Positions 33,152 through 44,398 are shown, counted from the first letter of the stretch. The stretch is 64,000 nt of DNA from Gonocerus acuteangulatus (GCA_946811695.1 OX328123.1:122477118-122541117); one strand, 5' to 3'. The notes: a model not told the origin generated them from the sequence alone. Translations and numbers: made by a program.

Positions 33152-33164
33152 AATAGTTCCTGCA

Positions 33165-33754
33165 ATTAATTAACTTTTTCCGTTGTGTATTACGTGGGAC
33201 ATTAAAAAAGTAGCACCTCGTTGTTCCTTTTTATTACACATTTTGCCATTTTCGTTCATTGCCTCATTGGCACCCCTTCTGGCAAGCTGTCGCCTCCCAT
33301 ACTAATGCGGAAGGAGACACGAACAAAATGTAAAGTAATGTGGTACAAAAAGGTGCTAGATGTTTTTATAGCCTACCCAAACACAACGAAAATAAGTGAT
33401 ATTTTATCATTAGTTCAGAATTAGGTCGGAAGTTAAGGAGTTTTATAGGCGATAACCAAGCTGATGAAAGACAGAAGACCTAGATATAGGAGAAGAGGCT
33501 GTTATTTACTCTGGAAAAAAGAATCCTTTCCGAAAAGGTGTGTTCTAAGCCAATTGACTCCGGAAATAGGAGTCGCGTGAAATCGATGCTACTTTCATGT
33601 CTCAGAGAAGCTGGAACACTGTTCCAATCCTGAAGATACTTGCCGTCTTTTTGTCTTTGATACTATAATGAATGAAACATCCAGACAAGATTCTTGGGTT
33701 ATTGGGTTAGTAGTAAGAGAGGCAAATATTCCTCATTATATTACTATAGTTAAT

Positions 33755-33788
<34 letters not shown>

Positions 33789-34750
33789 GGCCATTAGTGC
33801 AGGGACCAAAATAGGCAGATTTTCCTGCAAAGAGACGACTATTAAAAAACATAAAGTAGAATCTGACCAGAAATCGTTGTTCTCTGCTTTTCCAGATTGT
33901 CCATAGTGTTTAATTCCATTTCGCGTTTCATTTTGTCTTTGCTCTTTCTCTCTGCTCACAGTACGATCCTCTCCGTAAGTACCCTAAGACAACAGAGGAA
34001 AGAGTAGTGTGAGCAAAGAGGAAAAACCACAAGCACACACTAAATATCGCTGCCATAATAAATAAATTATCATTTATTGCTGATCCTTCGCATCTAAGCT
34101 AACTGAATTGAAATCGTTTTTATCTTATCTGATCCATTCTGTTTATTTTCGCATGGATTTTTGCATTCTTTATGATCCACTTATTTTGTGGCGTAAGGCT
34201 TACGAAGGAAGAGTAGTCATATTTTGGCGAGATAAAAATTGAGAATTTTTTCCTTGCTCCAGTAGCATCTGTATTGCATGCATTTTCTATCATCTGAAAG
34301 CATTTAGTTTATGTTTTGTGGGGCGTTCGTTTTCTGCCTTATGATGGATCCTGTCAGAAGGAGTTTAAGTTAAGTTTGTGTGCATGAGTTGGTCGGGTAT
34401 GGCCTATTCTCATGCTGCCCAGAAAGACTACTCGTCTCTTAAAAATATGTCCCCGATTTTTTTTGCCCTAGCGCACTACCAGGTTCCTCCCCATATTTTC
34501 ATTATTCTTTGCTTGCCTACATCAGTCTGGCATATACACTGGCATATATCCTGTCATTGAAGAAATACTCTTTACGTCGTGTAAGTTTTGCTTTCTAAAA
34601 TTTACTGTAATGTAACTAAACTGCACTGTGATTTAATACATATTGTTATATTTGTATGATCTATATGACTTATGTAGTCCAGTAAGAGTAGTACAGCGCG
34701 CAGTTCAGCTGAGTAGAAGCTTGTTATTTGTGGTAGTTTTATTTATTTAT
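33165..34750. other. Mostly unrecognised; one poly-T tract
   Basis: A run of more than 25 T (about 33759-33785) could be the tail of a retroposed copy on the minus strand, but the sequence to its right (AATGGCCATTAGTGCAGGGA) matches no SINE seen here. A 67-codon frame at 33221-33424 has no known domain. Confidence 0.4.
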
Positions 34751-34753
34751 TAG

Positions 34754-35107
34754 GGGGCAAGGTTAGCTCAGTGGTAGAGCACTGGACTAATAAGTTGGAG
34801 AACCTGAGTTCAAATCCCGAGCAAGCACTAAAGATTTTTTCTTCTAGTGTATTCGTTCATGGGTTGAATTCGGCCTCCCTCACCGTCCCTAGGCCAACCC
34901 AGCCTTTAATTAATTTAATAATGGGTACCTTGGGTGTTAATGACTCCAGCAGTCGAAGCAGCCAAGGGGAAAATCAGGCGGCCGGAGCATAGTATTGACC
35001 ATACTATCTCACTAGTTTCCCGTATGGTCATGAATCAGATACCTCTATAGTATCTGCCCCTCAGGGCCCTCGTGGCCTGTTACGGGACTGATTTTTTTTT
35101 TTTTTAA
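34754..35107 (+). mobile_element. tRNA-Ile-like SINE
   Basis: The head GGGGGCAAGGTTAGCTCAGT has a clear A box (TAGCTCAGTGG), a seven-base anticodon loop CTAATAA reading AAT (isoleucine) and a B box (GAGTTCAAATCCC). The acceptor stem pairs poorly and there is no proper 3' end, so this is a SINE head and not a tRNA gene. A body of about 270 bp follows (CACCGTCCCTAGGCCAACCC, GGCGGCCGGAGCATAGTATT, GGCCCTCGTGGCCTGTTACG). It ends in GGACTGA and a T-run. Confidence 0.8.
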
Positions 35108-35730
35108 TTTTTTTGGACCCAAAATAGAGCATCTGTCCAGCACCTTTAGCTGATGTCTATCTGCCTTTATAGATGAAGAGGGTGCTAGTACTACAACTCC
35201 AGAATTTCAAATTATTTAATGGGATAGCTTTCTACTTTTTGAATGATTAAAATTTAAAAATATTCTGTACCTTAATTAGAAATATCAATCTTGTATAATT
35301 ACTAAATTTACCTTGCCTTCGGATATAGATGTTATCCAATAAGGACTGGAATGAGAAACATCACCCCTAAAGCAAGGAAAGAGACAGGATGAAGCAATTC
35401 TTCCTAATGGAATGTGTCGGAGTCTTGGGGTGTGGGTGGAATTGTCGGAGAGGGGAGATCTTCTCTTGAGGAATCTCTTACAGTGGTTTTAACTATACCA
35501 AGGTTTTTATGTTCTTCGCTATCCTGTAAACTAACACTCCCAGTAATTTCATATTTACATGCAAGGACGTTTAGTAGTTTTGTTTAGTAACAAATTTTAA
35601 TTATATTCTGTTCCGTTTTAACACGTTTCATCCTTCCCTTGTTAGGGAAAAAAAGCTCTTATGTCGTTGTCAAAATGACGCAATCTGGAAGTTCTTTTGG
35701 AAAATATCTACCTTTCAGAACCCTTAGAGA

Positions 35731-35733
<3 letters not shown>
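35108..35733. other. No recognisable feature
   Basis: AT-rich sequence without recognisable coding or repeat structure. Confidence 0.45.

Positions 35734-35785
<52 letters not shown>
35734..35785. repeat. (AT)n microsatellite
   Basis: About 52 bp of alternating AT. Confidence 0.95.
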
Positions 35786-35789
<4 letters not shown>

Positions 35790-35960
35790 TACTGACCTAT
35801 ACAAATGTCTGTTTGTACTCAAGGAGTCTCAAAATGGACTGATATCATTGACAACAACAAATTCATTGTCTCAAACAAAAAGTCACAATCGTTATTCGGT
35901 AGAATTTACCCTCATTGGCACGATTATTCTGCAAATATTCATTGAGGTAGGTTATTAACC

Positions 35961-36056
35961 AGACCACATCTTGTTGGCATTATAAAAATGTGGCAACCTG
36001 TAGATAGCCCGGCGTTAATAGCCCAATGGTTGATACGCCGTTCAACCACAAAAAAT
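35961..36056 (+). mobile_element. Tail of a second 5S-derived SINE
   Basis: It matches the last part of the 5S-SINE at 32966-33151: ACCACATCTTGTTGGCATTA, GGCAACCTGTAGATAGCCCG, GCGTTAATAGCCCAATGG, GATACGCCGTT, A-rich end. The 5S head is cut off about 20 bp before the tail, so the copy is 5' truncated. Confidence 0.85.
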
Positions 36057-36253
36057 AAAACAAAGAATCAGCATTTTGATCAGTTAATACAGCTTGAAAA
36101 ATATGCATTTCAAGATTGAAAGAGCATTGGCCTAAAAGAAAATTTAATGTTTATTTCAAAAACGTTATGTAATGTTGAGAAATAATGTGCACAAGCAGAG
36201 AAAGTATGGGTTTTTCCACAAAATCATGGATGTCTCTAAATAATGTTTGTAAC

Positions 36254-36511
36254 GGCATATCGCACTAGTATTTCTAAAGTGACAAAACTAAAAATAAAAC
36301 TCTACTGAAAATCTGGCACTCTCGCCTATGTAGGGGGCATAGAATTAAGACAGGAAGAGTGAAACAAGTGCCCTCTGATGTACAAGCTCTGATGCTAGGT
36401 ACATATAGTTTTGATGGTTGATAAAGAGATATTAACCATGTATTTCATAGTCATAAATGAAAAACACCGATTTGTGAGTTATGTACTTTAGAAATACTAG
36501 TGCGATATGTC
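36254..36511. mobile_element. 258-bp MITE
   Basis: Inverted ends of about 26 bp (CATATCGCACTAGTATTTCT at 36256 and its exact complement ending at 36509). The interior is AT-rich without coding capacity. The target duplication is unclear. Confidence 0.7.
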
Positions 36512-36631
36512 TAGAACAAAAACAGTTAGAAACGTGATGTTAGCAACATTTAACAACATTTATGGAATAAGTATTGTTACTTAATTGCCAATAATTACTT
36601 AATTGCCAACCTTGGTCTTCCTCTGCCGCTC

Positions 36632-36692
36632 GGCATTTCTATTGCTGACGAAGGCTACCAATGAGTAGCCGAAACGTCCGAAATATAGATTT
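36632..36692 (+). ncRNA. Hammerhead-like ribozyme motif 1
   Basis: The core CTGACGA (36645-36651) fits CUGANGA. A perfect 6-bp stem GGCTAC/GTAGCC (36653-36658, 36665-36670) follows, then GAAACGTC (36671-36678). In a type I hammerhead, self-cleavage would follow this GTC. The four-base palindrome ACGT would form stem III only between two molecules, as in minimal retroelement hammerheads. Stem I can form from TCTAT/ATAGA plus the closing G-C and T-G pairs. One unpaired A lies between the core and stem II. Activity is not shown. The surrounding 100 bp may be a Penelope-type terminus. Confidence 0.5.
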
Positions 36693-37530
36693 TTTAAAAC
36701 AAAATCATATTGAGTTTTTATATCCCGACCATTCCATCTTTACTTACCACCTCGACGGCTAACTATCTAATCATCATGGAATATGTATTGTCATATACTT
36801 CCAATACACCCTGTGTATATACTGGCTACCATCCGAAAGTGATTTTGTATGATTGTCGGTCAATTTAAAATTATATCTTACACATTAATCTGGCAGAAGT
36901 TGTTTTGTGGATAAGTCTATTATAATAGATATAAGTAATTACGTTTTGTCTCAAAAGGTATTATGATACATTTACAGTTCCTATTGTTAATATTTCAAAT
37001 ATCATTAGAGATTCCTGTTTAAAAGATGCGGTTCCTGCTCGCTAGACCTGTCTTTGATTGGCATATTTTTTATGGATTTCGTGAGCTTATTACATCAAAT
37101 ATAGTAGTATAAAAAAGAATCATATTCTTTGGACCAAAGCTAATTAAGTGCTAATGACTTATTTGTGTGTAGAAGCGAGAAAAATGTGTTTGATTTTTTT
37201 TTCTATAGTGTACTGATAAAGGTATGCCCAAAATCCTTTGAAAAAGCCAAACTATTTTGAGGAGAAAAGGAAGGAAATCCTTTTTAATAGCATTTCTACA
37301 GGTTTGAGTAAGAGAGTGCTGTGCAGGCTTAGATAAGGCACGTTTTCTCATACAAGCCTCTATACCTTCAGGTTTAAAAGCTCATTCACAAGTTTTTTTG
37401 TGGTTGGAGAGGGAGGGTTTGACTGCGCCGGGGGGAAGGTTGTGCCGATGGGATTATCTCTACGAAGATAAGGGATAGACAGACAATTCTCCTGTGTGGA
37501 TTAATCCTTTATTCGCGCATTCCCTTTTTA
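36693..37530. other. No recognisable gene
   Basis: AT-rich DNA. The part to about 36780 (TATCCCGACCATTCCATC) probably belongs to the same repeat as the hammerhead-like motif. Confidence 0.4.
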
Positions 37531-38456
37531 AAAGGGGCCCATAGACGACCAACTTGGTTGTCAACCTTGTTGCCAACTTGGTTGCCCACAGACTGTCAAC
37601 TTGTTGTTGCCAACTTCATTTGCTGATTAGTTCTGGCGCGAACACACGCTTAGGAGAAAATGAGTTACGATGCCGTGTTGTCTTTTATAGTTCTAAAAGA
37701 ATTGTGTGCGGATGATGGGGAAGTGTTTCTTCCAACAAAAAAAAAAAAGAAACGAAAATTGTGGTCAAAAGAGCGGTACTTACAACGTCCTGAGTTTTCT
37801 CATTCAAATACATTAAGTGAACTTCGCGTCTCTGCGCCTGTAGATTTTAATTTTTTTTAATGAATGGTCAGTACAACCTACGATGACTTGTTGGATAAAG
37901 TACGACCGTTGAATGAAAAACTAGTCTTCAGCCACACGACCAGATCGTAAACTTTGTTCAACCTTTTTCCAGCAGCTTCAGCCAAGCATTCTTCTTCTTA
38001 TTTCGGTCTTTAAACACTTCTGATTTTACTTTCCGAAGCTCAGGCAGTTCTTTGAAGTATTCCAAAAAAATCAGTCCAAATAGGCGTATTTTGTATAAAC
38101 ATTGTACACACCTATTGTATTTACCGAACAGATAATCTACTTGTATACCCTCTTTTCGCAAAAATACTTAAATACCAGAGTAGTAAAAACACGAAAAGCA
38201 ACCGAACATTGACAACCAAACGACAGTTCACTACTGAGGTTGTGAACAGTGTAGTCAACTTCCCCACAGACGCTTCAACAAGGTTGCCAACATGAGGCTC
38301 CGCCTACCGAAAATCAAAACGGATTTGATCTACACCAACCGTTGTACCAACCGTTTACTCCAACCGCCAACCTGCCCACAGACGTGCAACATCTCCTCCA
38401 ACATAGCAAGTTGGCAACGAGGTTGACAACCAAGTTGGTCGTCTATGGGCCCCTTT
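37531..38456. mobile_element. PIF/Harbinger-like element, non-autonomous
   Basis: Inverted ends share GGGGCCCATAGACGACCAAC and TTGGTTGTCAACCT. The left end is flanked by TTA, and the right end can be read with TTA as well, the typical 3-bp Harbinger target. The interior holds two remnants facing each other. One is a plus-strand frame at 37660-37860 (with KLWSKERYLQRPEF, like the region before a Harbinger DDE domain). The other is a minus-strand frame at 37958-38161 (KVKSEVFKDRNKKKNAWLKL, like the MADF/Myb partner protein). Autonomous Harbingers encode exactly such a pair. The assignment rests on weak similarities. Confidence 0.5.
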
Positions 38457-39083
38457 ACACTCCAGGTGCACAATTCGCCTCCATTTTAGTTGCGTCAGCG
38501 CCGCGATCTGAGTAGCAAGAAGCCATGCCTCTGCGGGTGCCACGCAAATAAATATTTTTGGGTTAGTTATATTTAGTCTATTTCATACTTTCTGTTGGTC
38601 TAAGATCCCGATACACCTCGACCTTCATCGAGCTGATTAATGGATGAAAATTATTTTATATAAATTAGTTATGTCAATAAAGCTACTGCAAATGGGTTGT
38701 CTACAAAAATTCAGTCCAGAATATGATTAATTTACAATTTTATTTTTTATTTTTTTTCAAAATTGCATCGTTTTGATTAATAGACAAATTCCATGCCAAT
38801 CGAAAGTTTGAAGCCTATAGAATATGCAAACGATAGGTTGTCTATTTTTATCCAGTCACAACCATGGGTTGTCGGGTGTAAACAGGTAACTCGAAATGAG
38901 TAACTTGCATCGGTTTGATGAATGAATTAAAGTTAGGTTAAAATAAAGATTATTTCATTTCGAACACGGTGGTATAGGGTTGTCTGCGAAAAATCAGTCC
39001 TGAATTCCGGTTGTCGCGCTTTAAAGAGTGAAATATTGCTACGAGTGAATACGTGCGACAGCGAGGTAATAGTCATATATGTA
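38457..39083. other. Spacer with a direct repeat
   Basis: GGGTTGTCTACAAAAATTCA near 38694 and GGGTTGTCTGCGAAAAATCA near 38978 are direct repeats of a terminus-like sequence about 285 bp apart. No gene was seen. Confidence 0.4.
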
Positions 39084-41144
39084 CAGGGTGTCCTGCATTG
39101 AGGTGTCATAAATTTAGGGGTTTATTCTGCACTTCATTTGAAGTTCATTGGCACAAAAATGAACGTTCTATCTGAAAATGTAGTATAGATACACAAGCGT
39201 TTGTATATTTTAAAAACTACTGTTTTTTTATAAAGAAAAACTGTGTTTTCGGGATTTTTGAGCAATGCATCGTAAATAACGACGACATTTTTAGAATCTA
39301 CATTATATTTCCAATAAGAAACACCCGTTATTGAAATATTACCATGTAAATTAAGAGCTATATTAAAAGCCATATAGATGAGAATGATTAATATTAGTGT
39401 TTTATTAAATTATTCAATATTTTTTTACTCGGCTATTATTAGACTTAGAGGTTTGCATCCGCCTCAAAAGTTGCATTATTTAATAAGCTTCAAAATGGTA
39501 TCTCGTACTTTAAGAAAAAGTTCTATTTCAATCAATATTTTTCTGATTTCTAAGTCAAACCCAATAAATGTGCTTTAGCATGAAGGAGCCATTCTGAACA
39601 AATTCTTTAAATTCACAAGATGATGGTGATGTCCCGTCCTTCCCACACTACATAACGTTTATTACACAAGCCCATCTACCAAATATTATCTTACTCTGGA
39701 TTCAAATGGTTGGTTGCCCAGCTCATAATGAAAGAGTGCTGACGGAATGGTGAATTTCCTAACCGTTCCCAAAGTACGTAAACATAGTTTTTGCTCTGAT
39801 AAGGGAAGGGGGCACCTCGGAATCAACGATGAATTTATTTAAATTTTAACGTCCATTATCATTAACTAAGAATTTTGGGACGGGTTATCTAGAGGTTACC
39901 ACCCTTTTTGTAGGCAGGGCTTACGCCTTTTCTTTTTTGTAAAGGAAAGCCACCACCCCAAAGTAGGAATTGAACTCACGACCTTTGAAACATTTTGGAT
40001 AGAATTATCATTATTGTAAAGACAATGAATACACGTATTATATGGTAATGACTTGGGGTTCTTATTTTATTTTATTTGTAATATTAATTCTATTTCATTT
40101 AATAAAATTTCTTGAAATAGGTTCACTGAGTTATACATTACAATCATTTGAATTTGAAAAACTCTCAAAAAATAAAAAGCGAAAAAAAATACATTGAAAT
40201 GAAAGGCCCCCCTCAAAAGTTGCTTTAGTATGTTACCTAGTTTTCCTAGAAAAAATTGATAGAAATCTTTGGGTGAGATAAAAATGGTTATTACTGTGGG
40301 CTAATAACTATTATTTCATTAGATTTTCAAAATGTCTACGAATATAAGCTTAACGTCTAACTGAATCCATGGCATTAGAGAGGACGTCTTGTCTTTGAGT
40401 TCTCATGAGCTGGCACTGCTCCTGGATCCTGTTGATGAGTTCCTCCTTCATCGGCACGGGCTCTGAGTACACTCTGCTCTTCAATGTTCCCAATACATGG
40501 AAATCTAGAGGATTCAGATCAGGAGGCAAACGAACTGGTCCATAGTGGCCGATACAACGGTTAGGGAATTCACTCTTCAGCCATTCCATCACCACTCTTC
40601 CATTATGAGCTGGGCAACCAACCATTTGAGAGTAAGTTAATATTTGGCATCCAGAGTAAGTTAATATTTGGTAGATGGGCTTGTGTAATAAACGTTATGT
40701 AGTGTGGGGGAAATGGGACATCACCATCATCGTGTGAATTTAAAGAATTTTTTCAGAATGGCTCCTTCATGCTAAAGCACATTTATTGGGTTTGACTAAG
40801 AAATCAGAAAGATATTGAATAATTTAATAAAATACTAATATTAAACATTCTCATCTATGTGGCTTTGAATATAGCTCTTAATTTACATGGTAATATTTCA
40901 ATAACGGGTGTTTCTTATTGGAAATTTAATGTAGATTCTAAAAATGTCGTCGTTATTTAAGATACATTGATCAAAAATCTTGAAAACACAGTTCTTCTTT
41001 AAAAACAAAAACAGTAGTTTTTAAAAAACACAAACGCTTGTGTAGCTCTACTACATTTTCAGATAGAACGTTCATTTGTGTGCCAATGAACTACAAATGA
41101 AGTGCAGAATAAACCCCTAAATTTATGGCACCTCAATGCGGGAC

Positions 41145-41150
<6 letters not shown>
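39084..41150. mobile_element. Mariner-type foldback element, about 2.07 kb
   Basis: The ends are CAGGGTGTCCTGCATTGAGG on the left, after TA, and the complement of AGGGTGTCCCGCATTGAGG on the right, before TATA. The arms extend inward about 640 bp: TTCATTTG near 39137 pairs with CAAATGAA near 41096, and GGTTGGTTGCCCAGCTCATA near 39706 pairs with its complement near 40600. Both arms therefore run into transposase coding sequence. The centre is unique. I infer that inverted duplication of one end of a mariner-like element produced this structure. Confidence 0.75.
40350..40625 (-). pseudogene. Mariner-like transposase C-terminal fragment
   Basis: 91 codons. GCPAHNGRVVMEWLKSEFPN (family form: D-G-A-P-x-H) is followed by HYGPVRLPPDLNPLDFHVLG and TLKSRVYSEPV. 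This corresponds to the second and third catalytic regions of a Tc1/mariner-superfamily transposase (W-P-x-x-S-P-D-L-x-P-x-D). The Asp in the first block is replaced by Cys in GCPAH, and S-P before DL is missing, so it is inactive. The opposite arm (from about 39703) contains a second, more damaged copy of the first 25 codons or so. Confidence 0.8.
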
Positions 41151-41184
<34 letters not shown>

Positions 41185-41198
41185 GTCCCGCATTGAGG

Positions 41199-41260
<62 letters not shown>

Positions 41261-41263
41261 CTC
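41151..41263. repeat. (AT)n tract with an inverted transposon terminus inside
   Basis: After about 29 bp of alternating AT, AGGGTGTCCCGCATTGAGG (about 41180-41198) appears in inverted orientation to the end of the adjacent mariner-type element. More AT repeats follow. Confidence 0.85.
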
Positions 41264-41284
41264 TAACTATAAAAACAAACACAT

Positions 41285-41500
41285 TTAAAAAAGAGCTGTA
41301 GATTGGTGTGAAATGAAAAACTCAAACGCCTCATGAACTGTTTCTTTCGTTTTATCCTCGAGATCCCCAGAGACTCCCCATATCACATTTCTACTAGGAG
41401 CAAAATTGGCTATTCCCTCTTTATCGTCGGCAGTACTTCCTCGGCTCAGTCCTTTACCAAGTAATTCAATCCCGAAGACCTTCTTATATTTTTCAACTCC
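41285..41500 (-). other. Unrecognised coding-like frame
   Basis: On the minus strand 71 codons are open, with normal amino-acid composition and no low complexity: GVEKYKKVFGIELLGKGLSR, then STADDKEGIANFAPSRNVIW, ending in SHQSTALF before a TAA at 41285-41287. An in-frame TAA lies immediately upstream, and the AAG before GAGTTG could be a weak splice acceptor, so a terminal exon is conceivable. I do not recognise a family. It could equally be a transposon ORF piece. Confidence 0.3.
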
Positions 41501-42155
41501 TTAAATTTAAATCCTCTGTTCACTCTTTATATTCCTTCCCACCGAACAGCAATATTCGAAAAGTCAATCGTCACCCATACCTGTGTCTGTTCGCCATTCT
41601 ACCAACCTAGAAACCTTTAATCCCGACTCTTCCACCACTTTCTATCCCTGCCCCCCCAGTTTTACCCAATCCCTAGTTTATATAGAAGCTGTACATTAAA
41701 TACTGTTAGTATTTATAAGTTTATATATTAAATTCTTTAGTATTTGGTTATTTCAAAATTATTCCTAGGAGACTTGTTTCCCGGAATAAGAATAAAAATT
41801 TTCAATAATTTCATTTCATTTTCAAAAAATGTGAAATGAAGAAGCTTCCCATTATATTGGGGTAACAAGCTACACAGCTTTATAATTAGCCTGAAAGATG
41901 GTTGATTGCTACTGAATTAATGCTATAATTCCAAGAGCGAGGCCTCGGAGAATATTATAATAAGAGTTATTGTCATCTTAATTTTAAGGATATATGCTAA
42001 TTATTCCATTAGTTTATGTATCATATACTAAAACGGTGATTGTTGCGTACGAAATAAAATATTAATTCAATTTTGATTTTGATAATTTCAACATTTAGAC
42101 TAACATTATGATTAGGAAAAAACACGACCAAACAAATATTCAATAAGCCACTGTA
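41501..42155. other. No recognisable feature
   Basis: AT-rich sequence with a C-run (about 41650-41656). No frame of note. Confidence 0.45.
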
Positions 42156-42604
42156 AAAAAGTTTAATTCGCAGAAACTGCGTCATATTAACATTTTTCCA
42201 TTCCTATCACAAGTGTCATTTGGAATAGAAAAAAATCAATGTTTTGTATTGATCTTCCATCACGTATCATGGATCACGTATAAAAATGTAAAATTAAAAA
42301 TCAATATAAGGCAAAGTGTACAAGTGACTAACAGTATCCTAACGGAAAATTACACCCTCCGCCACAAATATATTTATTATTTATTTAACTTGTTTTAATA
42401 AAATGTTAAGTGCAAAAACGGCAAATTCAAAACTGCGGAAAACAGAGACCAACACTAAACAAAAGAACGAAATAGATACTTTTAAAGCATTTGGAAGCAC
42501 TTATTTCTCCGGACCATCGAAAATTGCCAAAACAAAATATTGACAAATTTAGACTGTAACTTCTGAAAGCTTTTAAGAATTATTGCACTGACAACTCAAT
42601 TTAT

Positions 42605-42650
<46 letters not shown>
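42156..42650 (+). mobile_element. Abundant repeat family, diverged 5' fragment
   Basis: An A-run and then GTTTAATTCGCAGAAACTGC followed by GTCATATTAACATTTTTCC correspond to the 5' end of the family, and GCACTTATTTCTCCGGACCA near 42496 to its middle. The fragment ends in an (AT)n tract (about 42608-42648). Confidence 0.55.
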
Positions 42651-42655
<5 letters not shown>

Positions 42656-42722
42656 CACACAGAAGGACACGGCGTCGAATGGCTGAAAGCCAAAGACGGG
42701 CGTTGGATGAAGAAAAAGAATA

Positions 42723-42767
<45 letters not shown>

Positions 42768-43374
42768 GTTGTGCTCCCAGTTATATATTTACTGAATTGA
42801 GTTATTTCTTACTTTCCTAACAGAATTATGATTTACATCTTACGTTTCAGAAGAATACAATCGCTTATGGTCTCTAAAATCTATCCCTTCCAACGTCACA
42901 TCATAAAAACATAAACCATTGAAATCGAACTTAGAAGAAAGGAAGACTCTGTGAACACAGCAAAATGTCTTTAAATTCTCCAAAGTATCAAAACTTTTAT
43001 TTATTTCTGCTATTAGATCATTCATTAAACATACATACTACAATAAAGTAAACGATTTTTCTTATTGAATGAATACTTCCTCAAATTTCCTTTCTATGTA
43101 GCTCTTTCATTGGTGTAGAATCTTCTCCTTGGAAGTGTAATTAAAGAAATGTACCTTAATCTTATTATCCAATAAGGAAAAGCTTTGCTTCTTTAATTTA
43201 GTTTAGATTAATTATTCACTGTACTGTGTTATTCTCTAATCTTAATTGAAATTTAATTTATTTGCTTAATGAGGACTCCGGAATTAATTTCTTTTTGAAT
43301 TAGTGTAAATACTACTTCTACAAAACATTTATCCTGTAAAGAGCAAACACCGACGACGAAATCAAGAATATTTA

Positions 43375-43429
<55 letters not shown>
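42651..43429. other. AT-rich DNA with two (AT)n tracts
   Basis: Tracts lie at about 42724-42764 and 43379-43427. A 61-codon minus-strand frame at 42840-43025 has no recognisable domain. Confidence 0.45.
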
Positions 43430-43651
43430 TATTTTTACCTATATCACGCATTTGAACACATTTTTACAGGACTATGTACATATTATTTATGAGGGATAGA
43501 ATTTTTAATTACCACAACCAAAACAGATGGGCTCAGAATCCCAGTGAGTTTCACAAGCGTAGCCATCAGTATTAATTTAAGGTAAAGCATTTGTTTTCTA
43601 AATATAAGCACCTGTAAAAATGTGTTCAAATGCGTGATCTAGGTAAAAATA
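43430..43651. mobile_element. 222-bp MITE
   Basis: Inverted ends of about 41 bp. They share CACGCATTTGAACACATTTT and the sequence TTTTTACAGG, with one small mismatch region. The interior is short and non-coding. It lies directly beside an (AT)n tract. Confidence 0.8.
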
Positions 43652-44398
43652 ATAATTTTTGAGGTTAATGTATGGTTGGGGTTCCTTAATGGCCGCCACC
43701 TGGACCCAGTATTAGTTACCTGAATTAACAAATTCAAAAGAAATGTGTATTTTATTTATTTACTGTTTTAGGATTTTTTTTTATATTCGTGGAAGTAATT
43801 TTTTTTTATTGTTTTAAGTAAATATTTACTTAATATTTATGTAAACATTTATAAAAATAAATATTTCCCTTCAGGTTTTTGAATAAACTGAAGAAAAAAA
43901 TATAATTTTCTTTTCACAGATCCTTGTTTTTTTTTTAAACTTTTGTACTTAAACCGTTCAAATACTTCAATAACACAGGTTTGTGATACATGAATGGAAA
44001 GCTGGTTAAATGAGGAAGTTTTTCTGAAACCCGGAAATCTCAGATCCTGCCCATTGAGGAGTAACGCTGGAAAGAATAAAATGTCAGGAAATTTATAATT
44101 GCCTTCTTTTTGTAAGATATACATACTTACATTCATTCATTTTTACGTTTACTCCCAACTAGTCTAATAGTCAATTTACTCAGCTTTCGATTGGTTTCAC
44201 TCCCTTTCTAGTAGTTCCACCTGGGACGGAGCTACAACGATTATTTTTATAAAAACCACGTTTGTCTCGATAAAACAATAAAACGACGTTTTCTCCCTTA
44301 TGGGCGAGAATTCGGGAAATCGTCATAGAACATTTTTTGTTCCCCTAAGGGTCCTCTATCACCCCTCTCAATATGACTAGACAACTAAGGGACACCCT
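43652..44398. other. Spacer ending in a mariner-type terminus
   Basis: Unremarkable until about 44384, where GGGACACCCTGTAT, the complement of the CAGGGTGTCCC terminus seen in two other elements here, runs straight into an (AT)n tract. The other end of this copy was not found. A 95-codon minus-strand frame at 43849-44136 has no recognisable domain. Confidence 0.45.

Noticed and set aside
34754..34830. Functional tRNA-Ile gene
   Set aside because: Acceptor stem does not pair, T-stem is weak, and it continues into a SINE body also seen at 62280-62500.
36254..36511. Second arm of a larger foldback including the hammerhead-like motif
   Set aside because: Inverted ends close at 36511, before the motif; the two appear unrelated.
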